The notes under the pieces are model-generated. The model ran no database searches, had not been told where the DNA came from, and was given only the letters and a program-made list of their open reading frames with translations. Source: Turnera subulata (taxonomy: Eukaryota > Streptophyta > Magnoliopsida > Malpighiales > Passifloraceae). From it: a stretch of DNA of 64,000 nucleotides. Below are positions 19,641-30,652 of this stretch, piece by piece; positions within the stretch are counted from its first letter, which is position 1; the number at the start of each line of letters is the position of its first letter. The DNA lies in contig JAKUCV010003099.1 of NCBI GenBank assembly GCA_028386065.3, positions 434,087 through 498,086 of the forward strand. Direction: 5' to 3'. Made by a program: the position numbers and the translations under genes.

Positions 19641-21959
19641 AGACCCATTATCTTTGATGTCAAATCATCAACGACAATATTTTATGAGAACCACACTTAA
19701 TTATGATTCAGGTATGTTGTTCCCATTTGGATCAACATGGCTCCCACTAGGATTAAAACGCTAATCTCGCACCCACTCAGAACAAGATCTATCTTTATCG
19801 CTCCCACTTGGAACAACAAGATTACTTTTATTCCGTTTTGATGATGAGGAAGTTTATTGATGAGAAACTAATTCATCATCTGTAAAAAATCCTCCCACTC
19901 GAATAAAGTAATCCTTGCACGTCTTAATCCTCTTCCTCAAATAAAGATAGGCCTTAACCTACCTCAACCTTCTTAAGAAACTCATTCACTAAGAATGTGA
20001 CATCAGTTGGTTTAAACTCAGTTACGCTCCCACTGTTTTCCTGGCTTATAAACATATAACCCTTAAGGTTAGTGAGTATCTCATAAGACACTTGTCTTCA
20101 TCTGAAGGCACATCTTGCCAGAGAGAAATAATGTGTATAAACAACACAACTTCCAAGGTTACTAAAACACTTGGTGGGTAGCAATCTAGTCTACAACACA
20201 TGCAGAGTAGTTGTAACTGACTATATAGGCATATTGTTAAGTATATAGGCAGCAACCAATTAAATATTACCCATGTGGCAATAAGGTTTGCGCCCTCGTT
20301 TACTTAACCGTTACAGAAGTATTCCATCATGTCACTCTATAACACATTTTGTCATAGATTGTTAGGAATAGTCAACCAATGCACTATATCCTTTCATCAC
20401 ATGCCCAACTGATTGGATCGACAAAACGATCACAATTAACGTGAAGATCTTGTATCTTCATATCTAGTTAATTTTCTATTAAGCTCATATAGCTTTAGAA
20501 ACAACTTAATGCCTCAAAAAAATAGAAAATTAAATAGATATAATTGGGCATAATGAATAAAATAATGAATTACATGCTTTTGCCTAGTCCAAATATGAAT
20601 GGACCCGCAAATGTCCAGGTGGACAAATAACAATGAAGAGTTGGCTTCAATCACTCCCCCGGATGGTCAATAATCAGCTAGATAACCCTCACAAGCAGAT
20701 AATTCTACTTGTATAATGCTAGGAAGCAAACATTATTTGCTAACCTTGGCATTCCCTGTTTGTCCGTATGACCAAATCTAACATTATTCCATAATAAGAC
20801 TAAAGCCATATAAAATTGAACCAGAATCAATTTTATAATTTGTCATGAAAGTATGTATGGTTACTAAAACCAAGACATGTCAGAAAAGACATCTATCATG
20901 TAAGATCTTTTCTCATATGTTACACAAGACTAACTTGTATGATATGAGTATTTAAGCAACACCTTATTGTTGCTACTTACATGTCAAAACGTTTAATCTC
21001 CATGTGAGACTTGACGTTGATCAGGTATCACATCTCCATACAATATAATGTGTGGCTATTGAGTCTATAATTCACTAAGAATTATATTCAATTACACACA
21101 AAATAAAACTGTCGCAAACACAAAGTTTGCTAACTCATGCAAAGTAAAGTACCAATTCGTACTTTCCAATTTCATCATTGGAAAATGACCCTTTTGGTCA
21201 TCATTGCAACACTTTTATTGCAACAGTACTTTGCATTGTATGGTTTGTCGTACTGATTTGTCTTCAACTTTCATGACTACATTGATGATCACAAGAGCAC
21301 TTTTGCTCTACCAGCACATATTGGAATACTAAATTCCAGATTTCATAATTACTGTCATTAAGCATCAACCTTTCGTTGAGCTAGGCGACAATGGCTTGTG
21401 AAGCAGTAATTATATTAAAAAAAAACACAAGGATCACATATAAGGTATAATGTTCAACATACACATATGTATAATACTAAGCTTCAATTGACTAAGTTAA
21501 TAATCACATGCATAACCCGGAGTCGAAAGTTCACTATGTTCCCAGTCATCGTCCTAAAGTTGAATGCATAATGAAAATTAATTTAACCAATAACGCAACG
21601 AAGCATTAATCATGCTCTAGACAACATATTTGTCAAGCACAATTTTATAATCCCATGTGGATTATAAGTTGAACAACCCAACAATGTTAAACTAATTAAC
21701 ATGTGATGCTGAACTAAATAGCAACTAGTTCATAATGTTAATCCAATTAACATTAAAGCAGGTAATCGGATATTACTCATGCTTGAACAGTTGGGTAGAT
21801 ATTTCTCGTGCCAAATTCACAAAGAAAATGGCCTAGAAATATTCGGATTGTATTTTATTGGTGATAAAACATAAGCACAAAATTTATGTCAAAATAAATA
21901 GTCCATGTGACTAAGTACTTTTTCTGGATCTATTAAGAAAAATATTGGAACCCTTCATA

Positions 21960-22680
21960 ATTTTATTCTAAGCCGTATGCCATAGAATAAAATTTAATTA
22001 GACCATATGTCTAGCATGGACAAATTTTACTAAGGTCATGAGATATAAAAATAAAATTTATTTAGGCCGTGTGTCTAAAAAAATTATTTTGATATCGACC
22101 ATCTCTTCAAAAAAAAAAAGTAATAATAATACTAGACTTTTGTCTCGATTAATTTTATTTTATTTAGGCCAAAAGCCCATAAAATAAAACTTACTTAGAC
22201 CGTATGTCTAAGATAGATAATTTAATTTTATTTAGGTCATAAACCCAAAATAAAATTAATTTTTAGACCATATGTCTAAAAGAAATGGATTATTATTATT
22301 TTTCTTTGACCATATGTCAATAGAAGAAATTTGAATTAGACCAGACCATATGTCTAAACAGGACCATCTCTTTCTTAAAATAACATTAGACTTATAGTTA
22401 TTTTTACTAGGTTTCAAACCCAATAAAAATAATAATTTAGACCATATGTCTAAAATAAATCTATATTATTTTATTCAACCATATGTTGATAGAAAGAAAA
22501 TAATTTTAGTTCGTCTGTCTAAAATAAGTTAATTTTATATTTATAGGCCACATAAAAGAGAAATTAATTTAAACCGTATGCCTAAATTAATTTTAATTAA
22601 ACCATATGTTTAATATAGGCCATACAAAATAAAATTAGTAAGACCTTATGTTTTAAATAATGGTCCATAATAGACCTTAT
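21960..22680 (-). repeat. Hairpin field with constant CATAT loop and variable arms (Copia B leader)
   Basis: Perfect inverted repeats around a 5-base loop (CATAT, once CGTAT on the + strand): 21999-22013 (TAGAC/GTCTA), 22194-22212 (CTTAGAC/GTCTAAG), 22261-22281 (TTTTAGAC/GTCTAAAA), 22306-22320 (TTGAC/GTCAA), 22436-22454 (TTTAGAC/GTCTAAA), 22475-22489 (TCAAC/GTTGA) and 22596-22614 (ATTAAAC/GTTTAAT). Others are imperfect, for example 22071-22089 with one wobble. The loop is again closed by C-G. The surrounding sequence is AT-rich taaaataaaatt filler. Confidence 0.88.
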
Positions 22681-22719
22681 GTCCATTAAATTTGTCCAAC
22701 CCAGGCCACTAAAGCCCAA

Positions 22720-23360
22720 ATAATTGCACTACCCAATAGCCCAAATACATGCACAAAACCCGTATGGCTTAGCGGCCCAAGCCCGGACACTTGAACAAAC
22801 CTAGTAGGTCACATACATGCATAAACCCATATGGCTTAGCGGCCCAAGTCCGGCCCGGCTGGTTTCCTTCCTTTTTTTATTTTATTTTATTTTATTTTTT
22901 TTAAATCCAATGTCGCTCACATGCGACGCCTGAGGGAGATTGTAGCCCTAGCTACAGTTTTCTTTTTCAAAGAAAACAACACAGCCGCCGCCTCCTCAAA
23001 CCGCTCCAACTGAAGCTCGTCGCCGGAACCATCCAAGGGCTCCACTGCAGGCGCCGCCATGCTAAGGAGAGGCCACAACCCCGAATGTTGCCGAGTCAAG
23101 GTCCCGTTCTGCAGCCACAGCCGCGAGATCCACCAGACGCGAACGAGCCGTGCCGCCTTCCCCATTCAACGACGACGAACGGCGGATGAGTCGCGGGCGA
23201 GCTAACACCACCTGCACCTCGACACCGCCCGTGAGCCGTCGGCTCAACACCTCCGTAGCTCTGATTGACGACGTGTTCGTCGATCCACCGTCAGCCTCCA
23301 CGAGCCACCATCCAAGCACAGACAATCGCGCCGCCGTCACGCACCCACCGTGAGTGGCGC
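22720..23360 (-). other. CG-rich and GGGCC/A-rich leader block of Copia B
   Basis: On the minus strand a CG-rich block (23360 to 22930) is followed by an A-rich run (22910 to 22870), GGGCC-rich words (22860 to 22720) and then the hairpin field. This is the same order as in the Tekay LTR and Copia A. A 196-codon minus ORF at 23062-23652 is CG-driven and has no domain. Confidence 0.6.
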
Positions 23361-23775
23361 TGCCACAGCGCGCCTTCATGGTTGGATCCGCTGCCGTGTG
23401 CAGCAATCCTTGCTTCATCCGCCACCATGTGCAGCTGACATGGATGGGTATGGGGTTTGCATGTTCCACCATTCTCCAATAACACAGATCCAGTTTTCTT
23501 TTTTTGTATATATCACCAACAAAATATACAATCTGTTCTACCAAATACAATCGTGTATTGTATTCTGTAAGAACAATTGATACAAGTACATACATATCAT
23601 GTCGAAGGCCAAGCACACAGTTTGTATCAATTAAATAATCAACCATAAACAAAAATAATATACAATTGAATATTTGATGGAACTGATTAATAAAAAGAAC
23701 TGGTCGATTTCATGAGTTGAACAAATCAATCATAGCTAAATCATAAATACTCAATTCAACCAGGAAACAGGCCTA

Positions 23776-23790
23776 GGGCTCCGCTACCAA
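23776..23790 (-). other. Primer binding site of Copia B
   Basis: The minus strand reads TTGGTAGCGGAGCCC directly after the 5' LTR, close to the TGGTATCAGAGC site that pairs with initiator tRNA-Met. Confidence 0.75.
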
Positions 23791-24106
23791 TGAAGGATTT
23801 CATCATGTACATATACATAGCATAGATAAGGAAACTTATCTGTGTGAAGCGGAAGCGTTGTCAGGATCGGAAGCCACGGCTTGGATTACTGGTCGGTGGA
23901 GACCGTCACAGTGTGTCGGATCGGCCTCCTAGTTTCCACGGTCTAAATCCCTAATTTACAGTATGCAGGTTGTCTGTGTTATCGATTGTACTTGTGTTTT
24001 AGCCTCCCCTTAGTGGGGCTTATATACAGTACAAGATGGGCCCCAATTGGGCCTCAGTTGGGCTTAAGTGAGCACCTCTTGTGGGTGGACTCACTATTTT
24101 CCAACA
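23791..24106 (-). repeat. 5' LTR of Copia B (right end), TSD agtat at 24107-24111
   Basis: Near-identical to 16838-17152. A TATA-like element, tgtatataag on the minus strand, lies near 24020-24029. Confidence 0.95.
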
Positions 24107-24111
24107 AGTAT

Positions 24112-24312
24112 GAACCCGATGGAGTGTAATGCTAGAAAAATGAGTCGGCTGGAGCTCGAAATCTAAGAGGGATGCTCTAGATAATTCCGGCCTCCTCCGT
24201 AGAAATAGTGGAATAAATAATGGAATAATTCCAATTCAGATAAAGACTAGTTCATCAACTCACTCACTCTAGAATCCTCATCAGGATGCTGGAGAAGAGA
24301 TGTAACCCGAAA
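24112..24312 (-). pseudogene. LINE-1 segment between Copia B and the solo LTR
   Basis: The minus strand reads RVTSLLQHPDEDSRVSELMN, then SLSELE, as in the linker between RT thumb and zf-RVT of plant L1. It continues directly from 27601-27680 (VGDG...WRDNWLP) once the solo LTR and one TSD copy are removed. Confidence 0.75.
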
Positions 24313-24317
24313 GTTAT

Positions 24318-27300
24318 TGTCACACCCTCGCTAAGCGCGACCGTCCAGGTACCATGTGCACCCACTACATGCCACCGGACACCCAAAGGCCTTTCGTCAA
24401 ACAAACCAGAAGCTTGTTGCCTCTGCCAGGCAGGTTACCAACCAAGAAATGCGCAACGTAAAAGGAAGCAAACCAACAAATGCAAAGGCAACAAATATGC
24501 TAAAAGGAATCAAAATCCATTTATAAGTACATCTCCACTATTGTCATTAAACCAATGCTACAAAGGGCCACTAACTCATAGTGTACATAGACTTAACCTT
24601 CTTGTATAAATAATACAATAATATAATTAATAGAAACTGACTCGGCTCTACCCATCGACCCACAACCCGTGCTCTCATTCTCGCACCTGTAAGACAAGGG
24701 GAGGTAAGCAGGTGGTCATACAAGCAACAATAACATCCAACAGCTTTACATCAATGCACCGTGATCAGCCCACGGGTAAGCTATCGTGAAGTTGTACTGA
24801 GCCTACCTGCATGGTTTGGTAGCCTTTGCCAATATGTTTCTCCTTAGCCCACAACCTCACGTACGAGGCATATCCGATTGGCTACCACAACCACACACGG
24901 CGCCTGGCACAACACCATCATCATCTCATATGACCGAGCTGCCTAGGAGCACTACAAGGTCCATCTTTAATATCATCTTATGCAAATGCCATGATGCAAA
25001 TGTTATGCATGAAATGCACAGCCCGAATATCAGACTTGCCAATAAGCCAAGGTATATCATCTTATCATCTTATCATCAAATTGCACCATAGGTGCCATCA
25101 ATAAGCAATTGGCTATCTACTTGTTAGCCTAAACATGTGATTAAGGGATTAATTAAGTAATTAATTAAGACTAATCTTATTTCGTATATTTATGATGATT
25201 ATTCAATACTTATTATATTATTTTGATGATTAACAAACATTTTGGTAAGCCTTGTGTATTTTTAGTATTGGCAGAAAAATTTGGTTTGTCGCAAAAACCA
25301 AATCCAGAAATATTTGGCTTCACCACATCGACCAAAAGGTCGCTTTCTGGGCAGTTGGGGCTGTGGTCCAAAATCGCAGCAAGTGGTCCAAGAAAGTGGT
25401 TGACATTAAACCAACTGCACTAACCGTTATGCTTGCTCTCCAAGGGTCAGAAAATGAGCAGAGAAGTGGTCCTCACATCCTCTCTCACCTCTGGAAGAAT
25501 TAGTGGTCCTCACTTTCCATTTATGAAAAACTTTTTGAAGAGTGAAGATTTCTGCCCAAGAAAAATTGAGATCTGGCTCATCTACTAGACAGTTTTATTT
25601 AATGAAGCAAGAAGTCAACTCGGCTGCCACCTTGAGGATTTTTAACCGTTGAGAAACACATCTCCCCATCCTTAGAATTTATAAATAGAGGATTGAAGCC
25701 TCACAACAAATCAACCTAGCCATTCAAGAGATTCTAAGTTGAGAAAAGAGCTTACCTTGAGAGATATTTTTGTGCTAATTTGTGTAACTTCTTGAGTGAG
25801 TCACTCTTGAAGCTTTGCCTTGGGAAAGGTTGTATTCAGCAGGATTAGGGGATAATCTTGTTGGGTAGACAAAGCTAGGTTTAGCTTTGGGTTAGGTTTA
25901 GCAAGTTCAACCCGCAAAAACTTATGTAGCATAGGTTATTTGGCTCGCCTACAAAAGCCAAATTAGTGGATAGTTTTAGAAATCCTAAATGGGGGACCTT
26001 TAGGTAGCGGATGCACTCCTGCTTGGGGAACCACTATAAATTGCTTGTGTCTATTGCTTTCCGCCTTCATTCTTGCATTTCCACATAAGTTTGACATTTG
26101 GCTTCTGTGTCGAGAAAATCTCAGAAAACCCGAAAAAGAAGAAAAGCTAATTCAACCCCCCTTTCTTAGCCTTTTCTGGGCCAACACTACCAAGCCAATA
26201 AGCATCACAGCCACACACAAGTATGCAACCAAACTTACCTAGCTATTAAACACATCAATCTAGCCATTAGACACGTCAAGCTATCAAATCCATTCTTTTG
26301 GAACCCTTGGGCATCTAGGGTTCTTATTGCCCTGTTACACACATACAAGTATGAACCAAAACGTAATACAATCAACAATAAAAAGAAATACACAATTGAA
26401 TCACACAAATCATCCTTACACAACCATGGGCAGAATCTGCCCTGCACCAACAGTGACTTCACTGAGGAAAGAGGGTAGCCTACTGGCCGAACCAGCCTTG
26501 GGCATCAAAATAAAAGTTGTAGCCCTACTCTCAGATTTCTAGAGCCACCAAGAACACTCGATTTTAAGCTCTCTACCCCCCAGATATGGCTCCTGCACCA
26601 ACTCGGGGTCATGCAGCAGGTCTGATGCGTAACAATGAAATTTGAGAGTGCATAACTCTCTCAGTTCAGCTCCAAAAATAGCAAGATCAATGTCCATGGA
26701 AAGCTATGGAAGTTAGCTAATTCTGGACTTTGATTTCACACAATTCTAACTGGTAGTTTGGCTGAAATCCTCTTTTTAGTGGGAAAGGATCAGTTTGCCC
26801 GAGAGCAGAACCACCCAAGCCTCACCTCTCTTTCTCTCCTCTTTTCCTCTCTTTCTCCTCTCTCTCTAGCACGAATTTAGTCTGAACCAAATAGTTGAGA
26901 GGTGCTTGCTTTCACCTATTAAAGCATGGATTAGTAGGTGAGTAAGCACCCACTTTCCACCTCTTGCCTCCACTTGGTGCCACTTGCAGCAAAAGTGCCA
27001 CCTCGTGCCTATTTCCAACCAATAGAACCGTGACACTCAACCTGCTAGCTTGCACACCAAGCACCTTCAGAAACATATTTTCGAGCCACATGGCTAATTC
27101 TGATTGGTCACTTTTTCCAATTACGCACTTGGGCACCATTGGGCCCAATTGTGCACCAACGGGCACACCGATGCCCCCGTTGTGCACCATTTCGCACCAA
27201 ATCGAGCCACCCGATAATCCCCTTGGCCAATTGTGCCTATAATGCATCCATTACAACAAGTAATCACATTCCAAATGTTTCCCGCTATTTATCGACCGAT

Positions 27301-27595
27301 AAGATAAATCGAGCACTCGAGACACCAAAAACTGGGCCAACCGTGGCATCGCATCACTTCGAACCTATTTGTACACACTAGGCCAAGCCAATGCGCATCA
27401 TTTCTATCAAGCCGAAATCATAACATATTACCGAGTCATAACCCATACTAACATGTACACCTCAAATATGAACATCTCCCACAAGCTACTGAATGCACGG
27501 TCCAACTAATAGGAACGTCCCTAAAGGATAAGCTACACCTAGCTCTCATCATGTAAATATTTCTTTATGCACTTAGGTGTACCTAGGGTATTACA
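24318..27595 (-). mobile_element. Ty3/gypsy-like solo LTR, 3.3 kb including a nested insertion
   Basis: TG..CA ends (tgtcacaccctcg to gggtattaca on the + strand) with a perfect TSD gttat at 24313-24317 and 27596-27600, and no pol sequence inside. Without the nested SIRE-like LTR it is about 2.2 kb. On the minus strand it begins TGTAATACCC and ends with a GGGTGTGACA-like sequence, resembling Tekay-type LTR ends, so I place it on the minus strand; that orientation is inference. A CT-rich run sits at 26818-26872. Confidence 0.85.
25122..26186 (+). mobile_element. SIRE-like Copia solo LTR, 1.07 kb, nested in the Ty3 solo LTR
   Basis: Ends TGTTAGCC and GGGCCAACA are near-inverted. Flanks ctact (25117-25121) and ctacc (26187-26191) match at 4 of 5 bases, so the TSD has one mutation. 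A TATA box, tataaatag, lies at 25680-25688. The terminal words gctaattcaaccccc...gggccaaca are typical of SIRE-type Copia LTRs. No internal region remains. Confidence 0.75.
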
Positions 27596-27600
27596 GTTAT

Positions 27601-28201
27601 CATCCTATGGTAGCCAATTATCTCTCCAAATGTGGATTTGTGATCCATCACCCACGCACCATCAAGTATCCTTCTCAAGGATGAACTAAGCTTTCAAAAA
27701 GCTCCTCCACGTACAGCTAGGGTTATGGCCAATCTGTGCATGAAGAAAATCAGTACGAGGAAAATACCGAGCCTTAAGAACTTGAGAGAGAAGAGAAGAA
27801 GTATTAGACATCAATATCCACCCTTGTTTACCAAGAAAGGCTAGATTGAAAGTCTCTAGAGATCGAAAGCCTAAACCACCAGTTGTCTTTCGTTTACACA
27901 ACTTATCCCAAGACATCCAATGAATTTTCGTCTTCCCATCCCATCACCAAAACTTACGAATCAATACTTCCATCTCATTACAGATAGAATCCGACAGTCT
28001 GAAATAGGTCATAACATAATTAGGAATAGCTTGCGCTACAAACTTCACAAACAATTCCTGACCTGCATCCGATAAGAATTTCTCCTTCCATTGGACCATC
28101 TTTTTTACTAGTCTATCCCGAACAAAAGAAAAGATGATCTTCTTGGACCAACCAATCATGGCTGGTAAGTCTAGGTACTTGTCAAAGGTGCTCACTGCCA
28201 T
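27601..28201 (-). pseudogene. LINE-1 RT thumb and connection region
   Basis: Two open pieces. 27944-28201 shows KYLDLPAMIGWSKK, SFVRDRLVKKMVQWKEKFLS and AQAIPNYVMTYFRL. 27686-27916 shows MSWDKLCKRKTTGGLGFRSL and FLGKQGWILM. Both are standard landmarks of the plant L1 ORF2 region after the RT core. The end reads VGDG...HIWRDNWLP up to the solo LTR insertion at 27600. A stop lies between the two open pieces. Confidence 0.88.
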
Positions 28202-28206
28202 AAAAC

Positions 28207-29007
28207 CTAGATCCCTTTGGATTTGAATCTATAACTGATCAAGAACATTTTGGCTAAAAACCACCTCTGACTTCTCAAGATTGATTTGTTGTCACATCTC
28301 ATACTTATTAAGGATATACAGTAGAACTCTAGTTTCAGCAGTCGAAGCTTGGGCAAACAAAATACTTTTGTCAGCAAAAAAAGATGAGAGATCATAGGAG
28401 CTGTACTGGAAACCCGAATTCCCTGGAGAGCACTAGAAGAAACTGCACTCTTAACTAAAGAATCAAAACCCTCACCAGACAATAAGAATAGATAGGGCGA
28501 TAGTGGATCCCCTTGGCGAATACCCCGATGGGGGACAATTAGCTGCTGAGGAGATCGATTAATCAAAAGAGCATAAGTGACAGACCTCACACACCTGATC
28601 ACCGACCGCACCCAATTAGGACTGAAACCCAATTTCAGCATAATAACTTCTAGGAAGTTCCACTCTACCCTATCGTACGCCTTGCTCATATCTAATTTCG
28701 CACCCATCCAACCTTTCTGTCCCTGACAACCCTTCTTCATGTAGTGAAAAGCTTCAAATGCAAGAAAGGTATTGTCGGTGATTAAACGACCTGGAACAAA
28801 AGCACTTTGTTCCTCCCCAATGATATCAGGGAGTTTGAGCTTCAACCTATTAACAATGGTCTTAGTGATAAGCTTGAAGACAATACTACATAAGCTAATA
28901 GGGCAAAATTGGTTGCAACGTTTGACTTTGGGAATTAATGTTACAAAACTATGATTGAGAGGTAAAGGGTCAGCCCTATTATTAAGGACATCCAGTACCA
29001 TATACAA
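28207..29007 (-). pseudogene. LINE-1 reverse transcriptase core
   Basis: 266 open codons. Landmarks in order: SFVTLIPKV, PISLCSIVFKLITK, EEQSAFVPGRLITDN, GAKLDMSKAYDRVEWNFL and GIRQGDPLSPYLFLL. The catalytic FADD motif, expected near 28370, is lost: the nucleotides there give F-A-D-K in another frame, after a one-base loss in a run of seven T (minus strand). The enzyme would copy LINE RNA at a nicked target. It is inactive here. Confidence 0.92.
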
Positions 29008-29010
29008 ACA

Positions 29011-29782
29011 TCATCTCCAATTACCGACCAAAATTGTTGAAAGAACAAAGGGGGCATGCCATCGGGCCTGGAGATTTAGAGGGATGTATTTGGGATAAAG
29101 CCATAAACACTTCAGCCCTGGTAAACGGTTTATCAAGAATATCAGCCATCTCCCGAGAAACACGCCTATCAACCACCAACAAAATCGGCTCCATATCAAG
29201 TTTCCCCGAAGAAGAAAATAGTTCAGAATAAAAGGAATTAAAAGTACTTGCAATCTGTCCCCTATCTGAGACCCACTACCCATCATAGTTAGTAATACCC
29301 CGGATACCATTCGCTTTCCTTTGCTGCTCAGCCTTGTCGAAAAAGTAGTTGGTGTTTTTATCACCATCTCGCAGCCAAGCCACTCTCGAACGCTGACACC
29401 AAAGGGTCTCCTCCTAATGAATCAAAGTTTCAAGTTCCCTACTAAGCTCCTTCGACCGGGCAACCGCGTCAGGTGACTGAGTTTCACAATTCAAGGCAGT
29501 AAGTAATTCAAACTTCTTTTTTATGGCAGTGGTAATATGAGTAAAGTTTGATTTACTCCAACTAGTAAGCAATGAGCCAGTCTTCAGAAGCTTTTCCTTC
29601 ACAACCAGTAAAGGGCTGGCCGAAGTTGATTGATTCCAGGCTACATCCATAGTATGTGCGCACCCCTTATGGGAGAGCCAAACCTCTTCAAAACGAAATA
29701 TACAAGGGCCAAAATGCCTTACATGAACGTTAGTATCTAGTACTAACTTCAAGGGGGAATGATCCAAACCTTGCCGAGGCAA
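29011..29782 (-). pseudogene. LINE-1 linker between endonuclease and RT
   Basis: 29414-29782 (DHSPLKLVLDT, RFEEVW, then a KEKLLKTGSLLTSWSK helix) and 29011-29367 match the region between endonuclease and RT in plant L1. A stop or frameshift separates them. Confidence 0.8.
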
Positions 29783-29832
29783 ATGCTTGACAAGTGCAAG
29801 AGGGAATAGAGCCTACCACAGAATTGAAGTCA

Positions 29833-30315
29833 CTAGCCTATCAATTCACTCCTCAATATGGGTATCATCCTCGTGGCCATTCGCCCAAGTAAACTTACAA
29901 TCAGAGAAACCAAAATCATGGAGATTAAGTTACAATAACGTATCATGGAAGGCTTACCTAGCTGAGAATTGTTGAGGATTACCACCCCTTTCCCCCATCG
30001 ATAGAGTATCTCATTGATATCACCCCCACATAACCAAGGTAAGCTGCAATCCCCAGTAATCCATTGCCATAGATCCCAAGTCCTCCACTTCTCAATGCTC
30101 TCAGGCCAACCATACAGCCCGGTAAACCTCCACACATGGTCTATACCCTCACACTTAACCTCAACGTCGATGTGGTGAAGACTAAGGGAACAAAGAGTTA
30201 TCTCAATCTCCTCCCGCCACAAAAGAGCTAAGCCATCACTGCATTGCTGACTCTCACCCGAATAGTCTACCCCCATGAAACCCGCCCACCCTATTCTCTT
30301 GTAAATGCGCTCCAT
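29833..30315 (-). pseudogene. LINE-1 AP-like endonuclease
   Basis: 160 open codons: GLALLWREE, HHIDVEVK, WRFTGLYGWPE and LCGGDINEIL, the core of the L1 endonuclease that nicks the target. The last active-site part (SDH) falls in another frame downstream, near 29760, as GLDHSPL. The N-terminal WNCRG part is near 30400-30450 and is broken. Confidence 0.9.
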
Positions 30316-30652
30316 CTCGAATTTTTTTTAGTCTAGTTTCTGAGAGAAAACTTGATGAGGATTTTCAAGCCTAATGAGCTTGCATAAGGTGGAAACTACA
30401 TGTAGATCCCCTAAACCACAATAGTTCCAACTAAGTATACTTATGTAGATCGACGCGTTTGCTGAGCAACCTCTGCCGTTGAATCAAGACCATCCAAATC
30501 TAAACATACTTCCACCTCCTCATGTCACTTCTTTCCACACACTTCCACAAATTTTGAAAGTCCCACATCCTCATCTCTATCACCTTTCCGCTTAACTTGA
30601 ACCTGCACAGCATTAGTGTGAATAGACATTGTGAAAGACCGAGCTTGTCATT

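Larger units (their letters stand above)
16838..24106 (-). mobile_element. Copia element B, complete LTR to LTR, 7.3 kb, minus strand, coding decayed
   Basis: LTRs of 315 and 316 bp differ by about five positions and are flanked by a perfect TSD agtat (16833-16837, 24107-24111). On the minus strand the LTR runs TGTTGGAAAATAGTG to GATGAAATCCTTCA. The primer site next to the right LTR reads TTGGTAGCGGAGCCC, similar to initiator tRNA-Met, and the left LTR has a purine tract AGTGGGAGA, so transcription runs leftward. Copia RT and RNase H remnants lie at about 18700-19640. Leader sequence (21960-23790) has a CG-rich block and a hairpin field. The lineage looks Tork/TNT1-like from the RT fragments (inference). 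Confidence 0.92.

Noticed and set aside
23062..23652. 196-codon minus ORF
   Set aside because: Lies in the CG-rich leader of Copia B; no recognisable domain and low-complexity composition.
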